Below are positions 18,413-26,276 of a stretch of DNA of 64,000 nucleotides, in pieces. Position 1 is the first letter of the stretch; each line of letters starts with the position of its first letter. The stretch lies in contig NZ_LXTQ01000050.1 of the NCBI RefSeq assembly GCF_001645185.1, positions 1-64,000 of the forward strand. Reading direction: 5' to 3'. The notes under the pieces are model-generated. The model was not told where the DNA came from. It saw nothing but the letters and a program-made list of their open reading frames with translations, and searched no databases. The translations under genes were made by a program, and so were the position numbers. This DNA comes from Methylobacillus sp. MM3 (GTDB taxonomy: Bacteria; Pseudomonadota; Gammaproteobacteria; Burkholderiales; Methylophilaceae).

Positions 18413-18444
18413 AGGTAGTGCAAGCACCCTCGCTTGCACTACCT
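18413..18444. terminator. Hairpin between convergent trmL and gpsA
   Basis: AGGTAGTGCAAGC / GCTTGCACTACCT, 13-bp perfect arms with a 6-nt loop, between two convergent stops. The T-runs are weak, so termination efficiency is uncertain. Confidence 0.6.
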
Positions 18445-18448
18445 GTTG

Positions 18449-19438
18449 TTAATAATGTTCTGCCTTTTGCTCGCGGTTCAGCAGGTTTTCGACTGCGGTA
18501 CGCGGCGATCGGCCTGCGGAAAGTACGGCATGCACTTCGCAGGTAATAGGCATTTCCACGCCAAGCTCGCGCGCCTTGTTGAACACTTCGCGCGTGGTGT
18601 GCACGCCTTCGGCAACGTGGCCCAGTGAAGTGATGATTTCGTCGAGCGTCTCGCCCTTGGCCAGCCGCAAGCCGACCGTGCGGTTGCGCGAGGCGTCACC
18701 GGTACAGGTCAGGATCAAGTCTCCGGCACCGGCCAGGCCCATGAAGGTTTCCAGCTTGCCACCCAGCGCCATGCCGAAGCGGGTGATTTCCGCCAGGCCG
18801 CGGGTGATCAACGCGGCGCGCGCGTTGCTGCCGAAGCCCATGCCGTCGCTGATCCCGGCTGCAATTGCCATGACGTTCTTCAGTGCGCCCCCCACGGCCA
18901 CGCCGACCACGTCGGTGCTGCTATAGATGCGTACGGTACCGCCATGCATTGCGGCAGCGGCTTCGCAGGCGAATATCGCGTCGGAAGACGCCAGCGTGAT
19001 GGCGGTCGGCAGGCCTTTCGCCAGCTCACCTGCAAAGCTCGGGCCGGAGAGAATGCCGCGCAATTGACCTGCCGGCAACTCTTCGGATATCACTTCATGC
19101 ATCAGCTTGGACGTGCCGTTTTCAAGCCCCTTGTTGGCCCATACCACTGGCGCCTTGCAGCCGGAGGCCTTGATCTCGCGCAGGATGCTGCGGAAACCGG
19201 CGGTCGGCACCACGGATAGAATCAGGTCGGCCGAGTGCAACGCGGCATGTAGATCGGATTCCAGTCGCAATGCCTCAGGAAAAACATAATCGCCCAGATA
19301 GCGCGGATTGGCCCGCAGGCGGCTCATTTCGGCGACTTGCGCGGCATTGCGCGCCCACAGCGTGACAGGGTGGCGTTGAGCCAGATGGATAGCAAGTGCG
19401 GTGCCCCAGGCACCGGCGCCAAGTACGGTGATATTCAT
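18449..19438 (-). CDS. gpsA: Glycerol-3-phosphate dehydrogenase [NAD(P)+]
   Basis: Makes sn-glycerol-3-phosphate for phospholipids. 329 residues. The Rossmann motif is ITVLGAGAWGTALAIHLAQR. Other conserved blocks: ANKGLENGTSKLMHEVI, ILSGPSFAGELAKGLPTAITLAS, VGVAVGGALKNVMAIAAGISDGMG (catalytic lysine in ALKN), SNARAALITRGLAEITRFG, and LAGAGDLILTCTGDASRNRTVG. It follows the SH3 gene and secB on the same strand after 67 bp; secB-gpsA is a common pairing. Confidence 0.97.
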   Translation of the reverse strand: MNITVLGAGAWGTALAIHLAQRHPVTLWARNAAQVAEMSRLRANPRYLGDYVFPEALRLESDLHAALHSADLILSVVPTAGFRSILREIKASGCKAPVVWANKGLENGTSKLMHEVISEELPAGQLRGILSGPSFAGELAKGLPTAITLASSDAIFACEAAAAMHGGTVRIYSSTDVVGVAVGGALKNVMAIAAGISDGMGFGSNARAALITRGLAEITRFGMALGGKLETFMGLAGAGDLILTCTGDASRNRTVGLRLAKGETLDEIITSLGHVAEGVHTTREVFNKARELGVEMPITCEVHAVLSAGRSPRTAVENLLNREQKAEHY

Positions 19439-19505
19439 AGACTAAATCGTTGCAAAACACCCTGGGCGCAAACAACGCAACAAGCGGGGTGTTTCACGCT
19501 CCCTT

Positions 19506-19958
19506 TTATAAACCCCAAACTTGATTGATCTGGATGTAACCCATCAGGCCGTCGCGATGGCGAACCTTGACCCAGCCATTGGAGCCATTCTCGACCAGTT
19601 CGAGCGCGACATCCTGCTCGGCGCGAAACACCAGTTTCGCCGATGGATCGGCAGCCTCGCGGGCTTCGGCTTGCGGCACTCTCACGATAACCGTACGTTT
19701 CTGCTCAAGTTGCTTGGCGTCGACCCAGGCAAATTCGCCGCGCACATCGCGCACCTTGATCCAGTCGCCGAGATTGACGATGACTTCGACCGGATAGAAC
19801 TGGTACGCCACATAAAGCTTTTTGGCTTGTGCGGATGGGGCATCGTAGAACACGGCCCTGGGCACCGATATCGAGCGATAATCCAACGCCCAGGCCATGG
19901 CTGGCAGCAGCAGTGCCGCCAGCGTGACGGCTATCTTAATGCTGCGTAGTTGCTGCAT
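19506..19958 (-). CDS. Secreted SH3-domain protein
   Basis: 150 residues from the ATG at 19958 with a signal peptide MQQLRSIKIAVTLAALLLPAMAWA. Two bacterial SH3-like repeats follow: RAVFYDAPSAQAKKLYVAY...GDWIKVRDVRGEFAWVDAKQL, and KLVFRAEQDVALELVENGSNGWVKVRHRDGLMGYIQINQVWGL. This is the arrangement of YgiM/SH3-type periplasmic proteins thought to bind murein or partner proteins. The start lies within the last 23 bp of secB, so translation is probably coupled. Confidence 0.88.
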   Translation of the reverse strand: MQQLRSIKIAVTLAALLLPAMAWALDYRSISVPRAVFYDAPSAQAKKLYVAYQFYPVEVIVNLGDWIKVRDVRGEFAWVDAKQLEQKRTVIVRVPQAEAREAADPSAKLVFRAEQDVALELVENGSNGWVKVRHRDGLMGYIQINQVWGL

Positions 19959-20445
19959 CACCGGCTTGCGCCTGTTGTTGCTGCTTCTGCTGGAGATAGA
20001 GCGCTTCGAAGTTGATCGGGTTGAGCAGCACCGGCGGGAATCCGGCACGCGTCACCAGGTCGGACACGGCTTCGCGAGCGTACGGGAAAAGGATGTTCGG
20101 GCAAGTCACGCCGAGGATGCCTTCGATGGCTTCGTTCGGTACGTTGCGGATCTGGAAGATCCCGGCTTGCGCCACCTCGACCAGGAACACGGTCTTGTCT
20201 TCGATCTTGGAAGTAACGGTCACGGTAATGACCGCTTCGAACACGCCTTCGCCAATGGCGGCGGCGGAGTTGTGCAACTCGATGCCGACTTCGGGGTTTT
20301 CGCGTTGCAGGAATACGTGCGGCGCATTCGGGATTTCCAGCGAAACATCCTTGACGTATATCTTCTCGATACCGAATGCCGCTTGTGCTTGTTCCTCGCC
20401 TGCGGCCTGTGCCGTATCCTGGGCGTTTTCCTGATCTTGTGCCAT
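19936..20445 (-). CDS. secB: Protein-export chaperone SecB
   Basis: Keeps preproteins unfolded for SecA. 169 residues. The family blocks are FGIEKIYVKDVSLEIPNAPHVFL, VEVAQAGIFQIRNVPNEAIEGILGVTCPNILFPYAREAVSDL and AGFPPVLLNPINFEALYLQ. The C-terminal tail is Gln-rich and lacks the zinc-binding cysteines of the E. coli SecA-binding tail. The N-terminus carries an acidic, Gln/Ala-rich extension. Confidence 0.97.
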   Translation of the reverse strand: MAQDQENAQDTAQAAGEEQAQAAFGIEKIYVKDVSLEIPNAPHVFLQRENPEVGIELHNSAAAIGEGVFEAVITVTVTSKIEDKTVFLVEVAQAGIFQIRNVPNEAIEGILGVTCPNILFPYAREAVSDLVTRAGFPPVLLNPINFEALYLQQKQQQQAQAGDAATTQH

Positions 20446-20467
20446 TGCGATTCCTAAAATGTTGATG

Positions 20468-20511
20468 GGCTAAAAGTTTGCCATTTTAGCCGCTAAACAA
20501 GGCTTTTTGAA
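20468..20511 (-). promoter_or_regulatory. secB promoter with overlapping inverted repeat
   Basis: On the minus strand TTCAAA (20506-20511), a 17-bp spacer, TAAAAT (20483-20488). Overlapping the -10 is GGCTAAAA-N8-TTTTAGCC (20468-20491), which could form a hairpin or bind a regulator. It allows secB-SH3-gpsA to be made separately from the glutaredoxin/rhodanese genes upstream. Confidence 0.55.
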
Positions 20512-20527
20512 AGCCGGATCGGGAATC

Positions 20528-20785
20528 TTACTCCACAAGAAGAGGATCGAGCGCGCCAGCCATGTCCAGTGCGCGCAAGTCATCGAAACCGCCGACATGA
20601 CGCTCGCCTATCCAGATTTGCGGAACGGTGCGGCGGCCGGTCTTTTCCATCATCTCGAGGCGACGCTGCGGGTCGAGATCGACGCGAACCTTCTCGATAT
20701 CTTCCACACCCTTGTTGCGCAGCAGGCGCTCTGCATTGATGCAGTAAGGGCAGGTCGCGGTGGTGTACATGGTAATTTGCGCCAT
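20528..20785 (-). CDS. grxC: Glutaredoxin 3
   Basis: 85-residue cytoplasmic dithiol oxidoreductase. The active site is TATCPYCINAERLL (CPYC), with the cis-proline TVPQIWIGERHVGG and the glutathione-site GGFDDLRAL. It starts 3 bp after the rhodanese stop behind AAAGG. Being directly behind a rhodanese, a DUF2892 protein and an ArsR-type regulator suggests it reduces persulfidated or glutathionylated proteins. Confidence 0.96.
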   Translation of the reverse strand: MAQITMYTTATCPYCINAERLLRNKGVEDIEKVRVDLDPQRRLEMMEKTGRRTVPQIWIGERHVGGFDDLRALDMAGALDPLLVE

Positions 20786-20788
20786 GAC

Positions 20789-21202
20789 TCAACCTTTCGC
20801 CACCGGCAGTTTGGCCTCGTTCCAGGCAGTGATGCCGCCTCTGAGGTTGTAGAGGTTGGTGAAACCGGCTTTCTTCAGCTGGCCGCAGGCATTCGCGGAG
20901 CGGACACCCCCCTGACAATTCACCACCACGGGCTTCTGCTGGAACTTGCGTAACTCATTGGCGCGTTCAGCCAACTTGGAAAGCGGGATATTCCTCGCAG
21001 CGGGAATATGGCCGGCAGCAAATTCGCTTTCTTCGCGCACATCCAGGACGATCGCATTCTCGCGATTGATCAAAAGCACCGCCTCGGCCGGCGAAACATC
21101 CCTGGCGCCCGAAGCGCTGCCGCGCAGCATCGGCCACAGCAGCATCGCACCCGAACCCAGCATCAGGCCGATCCACCAGATATTTTCCATTACAAATTTC
21201 AA
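20789..21202 (-). CDS. Membrane-anchored rhodanese-like sulfurtransferase
   Basis: 137 residues. The N-terminal membrane segment NIWWIGLMLGSGAMLLWPML is followed by a single rhodanese domain: ENAIVLDVREESEFAAGHIPAARNIPL, active-site loop VVNCQGGVRSANACGQLKKAG, and NLYNLRGGITAWNEA. The catalytic Cys is in CQGGVR. The TTG start at 21202 has GGAG six nt upstream, overlapping the stop of the preceding gene, and is preferred to the ATG at 21190. Together with the DUF2892 gene upstream it corresponds to the two halves of E. coli YgaP (rhodanese plus membrane anchor). Confidence 0.9.
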   Translation of the reverse strand: MKFVMENIWWIGLMLGSGAMLLWPMLRGSASGARDVSPAEAVLLINRENAIVLDVREESEFAAGHIPAARNIPLSKLAERANELRKFQQKPVVVNCQGGVRSANACGQLKKAGFTNLYNLRGGITAWNEAKLPVAKG

Positions 21203-21213
21203 GACTCGCTCCT

Positions 21214-21444
21214 TTAGCGTTGCGTCGCAGTTTCGCAGGTTTTCTTCAACCCGAACCGGGCTAGGATTCTATCCATCAGACAAGCGTTGGTAAATCCGCT
21301 TTGAAGCAAGTTCAATCCGACAAAGACGGTAAACCATAACCATGATACCCGCCCGAGGTCTGCCTGCCCTTGCAAATGCGCCAGTATCAGCGACAACAGG
21401 ATAAAAAATCCGGCAATGATCCGTACTGCACGATTGATTGTCAT
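21214..21444 (-). CDS. DUF2892 (YgaP membrane-domain) protein
   Basis: 76 residues with two membrane helices: AVRIIAGFFILLSLILAHL and LWFTVFVGLNLLQSGFTNACLMDRILARFGL. The CxxxxxL loop (NACLMDRIL) is the mark of the DUF2892 family found as the C-terminal half of YgaP or alone beside sulfide-oxidation genes. It is the first gene of the unit controlled from the ATTC-N8-GAAT operator, and only 11 bp separate it from the rhodanese start. Confidence 0.9.
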   Translation of the reverse strand: MTINRAVRIIAGFFILLSLILAHLQGQADLGRVSWLWFTVFVGLNLLQSGFTNACLMDRILARFGLKKTCETATQR

Positions 21445-21549
21445 GAGGCAAATCCTTCCATACGTTGATAATTAAATGCGTAATAAAGCACCGGATCACC
21501 AGCATTAGCGGGTGGGAACCAGCAAGTGCTTCATACCCGACCCTTAAAC

Positions 21550-21572
21550 ATTCGTTAATTAGAATATTCTAA
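21550..21572 (-). promoter_or_regulatory. SqrR/BigR-type operator candidate
   Basis: ATTC-GTTAATTA-GAAT at 21550-21565 is a perfect ATTC-N8-GAAT, the half-site arrangement I recall for SqrR. It overlaps a 14-bp palindrome TTAGAATATTCTAA (21559-21572) in the only AT-rich stretch nearby. It sits about 105 bp upstream of the DUF2892 start and just downstream of the ArsR-type gene. Confidence 0.6.
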
Positions 21573-21627
21573 TATATAAAAGAAAGCAAGATGGCTAAAT
21601 GGTGATGGCAGCAATTATTTCAGTGGC

Positions 21628-21948
21628 TTATTCGGAAAAACCACAGAAAACATCACGCATCAAAGCGATCAATTTCAGCGTTCTTGGATCGCCGATGCGG
21701 TAATAGACGCGGTTGGCATCCTTGCGGGTACGCAGGACATCCTTGTCGCGCAGAATGGCGAGATGTTGCGAAATGTTGCTCTGGGTTGTGCCGACCGCTT
21801 CGACGATTTCCTGGACGCTGATTTCCTTGTCGCCGAGCACGCACAGAATCTTCAGGCGCAGCGGATGTGACATGGCTTTCAGCGCACGAGCAGCCTGCTC
21901 GATCTGCTCATCGTGTTCAATAATCTCGGATTGGCTTGTTTTTTGCAT
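21628..21948 (-). CDS. ArsR-family regulator, SqrR/BigR/YgaV-like persulfide sensor candidate
   Basis: 106 residues from the ATG at 21948 (alternatives at 21984 ATG and 21996 GTG). Winged helix: LKAMSHPLRLKILCVLGDKE, then VQEIVEAVGTTQSNISQHLAILRDKDVL (recognition helix) and RKDANRVYYRIGD (wing). Two cysteines, Cys36 in KILCVLGD and Cys102 near the end (VFCGFSE), are placed like the dithiol pair that forms a polysulfide bridge in SqrR/BigR/YgaV. Arsenic-type CxCxxC and zinc His sites are absent. It lies upstream of the DUF2892/rhodanese/glutaredoxin genes it probably controls. Confidence 0.85.
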   Translation of the reverse strand: MQKTSQSEIIEHDEQIEQAARALKAMSHPLRLKILCVLGDKEISVQEIVEAVGTTQSNISQHLAILRDKDVLRTRKDANRVYYRIGDPRTLKLIALMRDVFCGFSE

Positions 21949-22001
21949 AAATTTGTAAGCAACTTTGACGAAACTACCCTGCATGGATAATGTCACAGAA
22001 C

Positions 22002-22061
22002 CTTAATACCCATTAAGTATAATGCGAAAACCCTTGAAATATAATAGAATAGCAAGGGTTT
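22002..22061 (+). promoter_or_regulatory. gpmI upstream region: -10-like elements, inverted repeat and leader hairpin
   Basis: CTTAAT-ACCC-ATTAAG (22002-22017) directly precedes TATAAT (22018-22023). A second TATAAT is at 22040. AAACCCTTG (22028-22036) pairs with CAAGGGTTT (22053-22061), giving a 9-bp stem with a 16-nt loop in the likely gpmI leader. The region also serves the divergent ArsR-type gene. Confidence 0.45.
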
Positions 22062-22094
22062 ATACATTGGAATATCAAGAAACGAAAAGTTGAG

Positions 22095-23651
22095 ATGAAA
22101 GTCACTCCTGTTTTGCTGCTGATTCTGGACGGCTTCGGCCATAGCGAGGAATCCGCGGACAACGCCATCGCTTTGGCGCATAAGCCAAACTGGGATTCCC
22201 TCTGGCGCACTTACCCCCACACCCTGATCAATGCCTCCGAGCACTCCGTCGGCTTGCCTGCCGGCCAGATGGGCAACTCCGAAGTCGGTCATCTCAACAT
22301 CGGTGCGGGACGGATTCTCTACCAGGAATTCGAACGCATCAACCGCGCCATCGGCGATGGCGATTTCTTCACCAATCCGGCACTGACGGCAGCCGTCAAC
22401 ACCGCCAAGGACAACGATCGCACGCTGCATATCTTCGGCCTGCTTTCCAGCGGCGGCGTGCATAGCCACGAACATCACATCCACAGCATGGTGGAAATGG
22501 CTGCACGACTCGGCCTCAAGAAAATCTGCGTGCATGCATTCCTCGACGGCCGCGACACGCCGCCCAAGAGCGCGGAGGCTTTTATCAAACGCATGGACGA
22601 CACTTGCACCCATTTTGGTGCGGGGCGTATCGCCACCATCATCGGCCGCTTCTACGCAATGGATCGCGACAAGCGCTGGCCGCGCATGGAAGCCGCGTAC
22701 AACCTGATTGCCTGCGGCAAGGGGGAATTCCATGCCGCGACAGCCGCCGAAGGCCTCGAAATGGCCTATGCACGCGGCGAGACGGACGAATTCGTCAAGG
22801 CTACCGTCATCGGCGAGCCGGTGCGCGTGGAAGACGGCGATGTGATCGTTTACATGAACTTCCGTTCCGACCGGGCGCGCGAACTCACTCGCGCCTTCCT
22901 CGACAAGAATTTCGAAGGCTTTCATCGCAGCCACGTCCCCAAACTGGGTGGTTTCTATACGCTGACGATGTACAACAAGAACGAACTCTCGGCGCACGTC
23001 GCCTTTCCGCCGGAAACCATACACAACAGCCTGGGCGAATACCTGGGCAACCTGGGCCTGAAACAGCTGCGTATCGCGGAAACCGAGAAATACCCGCACG
23101 TCACCTTTTTCTTCAACGGTGGCGAAGAGCAGGTTTATCCCGGTGAAGATCGCATTCTGGTGCCCTCGCCGCAAGTCGCCACGTACGACATGCAGCCGGA
23201 AATGAGCGCATTCGAAGTCACCGACAAGCTGGAAGAAGCCATCCTCAGCAAGAAGTACGACACCATCATTTGCAACTACGCCAACGCCGACATGGTTGGC
23301 CATACCGGCAACCTGCCGGCTGCGATCAAGGCGGTCGAGGCGGTGGATATCTGCATCGGTCGCGTGGTGCGCGCGATGCAGAAGGTCGGCGGCGAAGTCA
23401 TCATCACTGCCGACCACGGCAATGCGGAGTGCATGGAAGACCATGCCCACCAGCAGCCGCACACCCAGCACACGACCAACCTCGTGCCGTTGCTGTACGT
23501 CGGCCGCCCGGCGCACCTGGCAAACAATGGCGCGCTTTCCGATGTCGCACCCACGCTGCTGCGCATGATGGGAGTGCCGCAACCCACCGAAATGACGGGG
23601 CGTCCATTGGTCGAGTTCGAGGATGTACCTCTCGTCGTCAACGCTCAGTAA
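22095..23651 (+). CDS. gpmI: 2,3-bisphosphoglycerate-independent phosphoglycerate mutase
   Basis: Interconverts 3- and 2-phosphoglycerate using Mn2+. 518 residues, normal for iPGM. The alkaline-phosphatase-fold metal motif is VLLLILDGFGHSEES. The catalytic serine region is LPAGQMGNSEVGHLNIGAGR. Conserved blocks: HAFLDGRDTPPKSA, IIGRFYAMDRDKRWPR, MNFRSDRARELTRAF, NYANADMVGHTGNL, and IITADHGNAECM. Followed 13 bp later by the envC-like gene, the same order as E. coli gpmI-envC. Confidence 0.98.
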   Translation: MKVTPVLLLILDGFGHSEESADNAIALAHKPNWDSLWRTYPHTLINASEHSVGLPAGQMGNSEVGHLNIGAGRILYQEFERINRAIGDGDFFTNPALTAAVNTAKDNDRTLHIFGLLSSGGVHSHEHHIHSMVEMAARLGLKKICVHAFLDGRDTPPKSAEAFIKRMDDTCTHFGAGRIATIIGRFYAMDRDKRWPRMEAAYNLIACGKGEFHAATAAEGLEMAYARGETDEFVKATVIGEPVRVEDGDVIVYMNFRSDRARELTRAFLDKNFEGFHRSHVPKLGGFYTLTMYNKNELSAHVAFPPETIHNSLGEYLGNLGLKQLRIAETEKYPHVTFFFNGGEEQVYPGEDRILVPSPQVATYDMQPEMSAFEVTDKLEEAILSKKYDTIICNYANADMVGHTGNLPAAIKAVEAVDICIGRVVRAMQKVGGEVIITADHGNAECMEDHAHQQPHTQHTTNLVPLLYVGRPAHLANNGALSDVAPTLLRMMGVPQPTEMTGRPLVEFEDVPLVVNAQ

Positions 23652-23664
23652 CGGTTATCGCATC

Positions 23665-24891
23665 ATGGCATTACAGCGGCGGGTTCGGGGCGGCGTCCTC
23701 GCGCTCGCCCTGCTGTCGCTGCAGGCCACCGCCTTCGCCGCCAAACCGGAAACCTCCAAGGAAGCTCTGCAAGAACTGAAAAGCCGTATCGAGTCGCTCA
23801 AAAAGGAGCTTGATACGACCAAGGAGGCTCACTCCGAGGCCGCCGACGCGCTCAAGAAGAGCGAAAAGGCCATCAGCGAGGCCAACCGCAAGCTCCATGA
23901 AATCGCCCAGCAGCAAGCCACCAGCCGCCAATCGCTGCAATCCTTGCAACAGGAGCTCGCAGGCCTTAACGAGACGATACGCGACCAGCAGCAATTATTG
24001 GGCAAGCAGTTCTACCAGCAATATCTCAACGGGCAGCAAGGCTATATGCAGATCGTGCTGACGGGGCATGACCCAAATACCGTCACGCGCGACCTGCAGT
24101 ATTTTTCATACCTGGCCCGCGCCCGCGCCGAGATGATCGAGTCGTTGCGCAAAAACCTCGACCACGTGGCGACGCTCAACCAGAAAACAACGGCCACACT
24201 CGCCGAAATCAATGCCTTGAAAGAAGAGCAGGAAAAGCAGCGCCAGCAACTGGAATCCGAAAAAAAAGAACGCAAGGGCGTAATGCAGGAGCTCGCAGGC
24301 AAGATCAAAATGCAGCGCGGCGAGATTTCCAAGCTGCGCCGCGACGAGAAACGCCTTACCAACCTGGTCGAGCGGCTGGCCCGCATCGTACCCGCCAAAC
24401 CCAAGCGCAAGAAACAGGCGCAACCGGCACCTTCGCCTGCGGCACCCATAGGCAAGAACGAATCCCTGCCCAGCCCGTCGCTGGCCGACACCGCCTTTGC
24501 GGCGCTCAAGGGCAAACTCAACCTGCCGGTGCGCGGCGACATCGTCAACCGCTTTGGCACCACGCGCGAAGACAGCGGAATCTCCTGGAAGGGATTGTTC
24601 ATCCGCGCCAACGAAGGCAGCGAGGTGAAGTCCATCGCTTCCGGCACCGTGGTGTTCGCCGACTGGCTGCGCGGCTTCGGCAACCTGCTGATCATCGATC
24701 ACGGCGACGGCTTCATGAGCCTTTACGGCAACAACCAGGCGTTGCTGAAAAACGTTGGAGATGAGGTTGGGCCGGGAGACAACATCGCCTCGGTCGGCAA
24801 TAGCGGCGGAAACGCAGACGCCGGGCTTTACTTCGAGATGCGCCACCGCAGCAAGCCGTTCGACCCGCTTGGGTGGTGCGTGATCAGGTAG
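23665..24891 (+). CDS. envC: EnvC-like murein hydrolase activator (degenerate LytM domain)
   Basis: 408 residues from the ATG at 23665. Signal peptide (VLALALLSLQATAFAA), long coiled coil (about 25-250, rich in Glu/Gln/Lys), a Pro/Ala linker, and a C-terminal LytM/M23 domain (FGTTREDSGISWKGLFIRANEGSEVKSIASGTVVFADWLRGFGN). Zinc ligands are missing: LFIRA instead of a HxxxD start, LYGNNQALL instead of HL, LYFEMRH instead of HLHFE. Degenerate LytM proteins such as EnvC do not cut murein; they activate amidases AmiA/B at the division site. Confidence 0.92.
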   Translation: MALQRRVRGGVLALALLSLQATAFAAKPETSKEALQELKSRIESLKKELDTTKEAHSEAADALKKSEKAISEANRKLHEIAQQQATSRQSLQSLQQELAGLNETIRDQQQLLGKQFYQQYLNGQQGYMQIVLTGHDPNTVTRDLQYFSYLARARAEMIESLRKNLDHVATLNQKTTATLAEINALKEEQEKQRQQLESEKKERKGVMQELAGKIKMQRGEISKLRRDEKRLTNLVERLARIVPAKPKRKKQAQPAPSPAAPIGKNESLPSPSLADTAFAALKGKLNLPVRGDIVNRFGTTREDSGISWKGLFIRANEGSEVKSIASGTVVFADWLRGFGNLLIIDHGDGFMSLYGNNQALLKNVGDEVGPGDNIASVGNSGGNADAGLYFEMRHRSKPFDPLGWCVIR

Positions 24892-24900
24892 ACCTCCTGG

Positions 24901-25659
24901 CTAAATACTCCCGACCAATCCTTTCAGTAAAATCCCCGCCAGATAAGCCAGTGCAGCCGCCGCGCCACCGACCAGCAAGGTCTCCATTCCGGATTTGAAC
25001 AACGGATATTGCAAAGTCCGGCCTTTCAGCACGCCGATTGCAAAAAAGGTCAGCCCGGTAGCGGCAGCGCTTACCGGGAACACCTGTGATGCCGGCAGGC
25101 CGGGCAGAAGATAAGGTAGCAAAGGCACGATCCCGGCTGCGCAGAAGCCGAGAAACGTCGTCAGCGCAGCGATGCCGGGGTTCGGCAGATCGAGTCGCAG
25201 GCCAAGCTCTTCGGTCAGCATGGTATCCACCCACAGCTTGCGATCCTGGGTGATGCCATTGACAATTTCTTCCAGTATTTCTCCCTGGAAACCCTTGGCA
25301 GCATAGATTTGCCGGACCTCCTCGCGCTCGCCCTCGGGCACTTCATGCACGTGCATTTCCTCGATGGTCCGCGCTCTTGCCAGCAGCTCGTGTTCGCTTT
25401 TCGCGCGCTGATAATTGCTGGCCGCCATGCTGAAACCGTCTGCCACCAGATTGGCGAGGCCGAGCACGATGGCCACTCCGGCAGGCAAGGCCGCGCCCGC
25501 GGTGCCGGCGACGACGGCGAAGGTGGTCACGCAGCCATCGATGGATCCCAGCACGGCATCGCCGAGGTAGCTGCTCTGCTTGGCCGCGGCAAGGCGCGCT
25601 TCTATGACCGCGACTTCGTGCTGGGCGCGCAAGTCCTGAAGGTTTTGCGGCGCTTTCAA
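24901..25659 (-). CDS. VIT/CCC1-family iron or manganese transporter
   Basis: 252 residues, five predicted membrane helices. The first helix has the family signature [21 protein letters not shown]. It is followed by [26 protein letters not shown], a Glu-rich cytoplasmic metal-binding loop ([41 protein letters not shown]), and three Gly/Ala/Leu-rich C-terminal helices. VIT1/CCC1 proteins move Fe2+ or Mn2+ out of the cytoplasm. Last gene of a five-gene unit, overlapping DUF2238 by 4 nt. Metal export would suit an iron-rich habitat, but the substrate is inferred. Confidence 0.9.
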   Translation of the reverse strand: MKAPQNLQDLRAQHEVAVIEARLAAAKQSSYLGDAVLGSIDGCVTTFAVVAGTAGAALPAGVAIVLGLANLVADGFSMAASNYQRAKSEHELLARARTIEEMHVHEVPEGEREEVRQIYAAKGFQGEILEEIVNGITQDRKLWVDTMLTEELGLRLDLPNPGIAALTTFLGFCAAGIVPLLPYLLPGLPASQVFPVSAAATGLTFFAIGVLKGRTLQYPLFKSGMETLLVGGAAAALAYLAGILLKGLVGSI

Positions 25660-26276
25660 CGCACCGCTCCCAGACGCCGCATCGAGCGGTCATGCCAGCC
25701 GGACAGCAACAGCAGTGCGGCCAGCGCGCCGAGCAGCGCCAGGAACATATCCCATTGCGTATCCCATACGTCGCCCTGCGTGGCGAGGAAAGCCACCGCA
25801 TCGCTGCCGGAAGCGACGGCCACCCACCACTCCAGCATTTCATAGAGCGCGCTGATCGCCAGCGCAATGCAGAGCACGAGGAAAAACAACCACTTGCCGG
25901 GCCGGAGCGGCGAAGTGCGCAGCAGGATCTCGCGCGCGATGATGGCCGGGATAAATCCTTGCGCAACGTGGCCGAGGCGATCGTAATAATTGCGGTCCCA
26001 GTCATTGGCGTCGCGCAGCCAGTTGAACAGTGGCATTTCGGCGTAGGTATAGTGTCCGCCTATCAGCAGGACAATCGCATGCACCAGCATCAGTGCATAA
26101 GCCAGGCGCGAGAACGGAAAGCGTTTGTATGTGAACAACAGTATCGGCAATGCGATCATCACCGGGAACACTTCGAGATACCAGGTAAAGCGGTCGTGCG
26201 GCTGGATGGCCGACCAAACGGACACCGCGCCGAGTATCGCCAGCAAGAGCGCGTAGTAACGGCGATCCGTGGTCAT
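25656..26276 (-). CDS. DUF2238 (YjdF-like) inner-membrane protein
   Basis: 206 residues, six predicted membrane segments. Family marks are the polar loop [22 protein letters not shown], the helix [22 protein letters not shown] and the motif [22 protein letters not shown]. Conserved Asp/His/Glu residues inside or near membrane segments ([16 protein letters not shown]) hint at metal or proton binding. Function unknown. It overlaps both neighbours by 4 nt. Confidence 0.9.
   Translation of the reverse strand: MTTDRRYYALLLAILGAVSVWSAIQPHDRFTWYLEVFPVMIALPILLFTYKRFPFSRLAYALMLVHAIVLLIGGHYTYAEMPLFNWLRDANDWDRNYYDRLGHVAQGFIPAIIAREILLRTSPLRPGKWLFFLVLCIALAISALYEMLEWWVAVASGSDAVAFLATQGDVWDTQWDMFLALLGALAALLLLSGWHDRSMRRLGAVR

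Noticed and set aside
21993-23582. 529-codon open frame antisense to gpmI
   Set aside because: It is the mirror of a highly conserved gpmI in GC-rich DNA. Its translation has no family resemblance and a biased composition typical of antisense frames.
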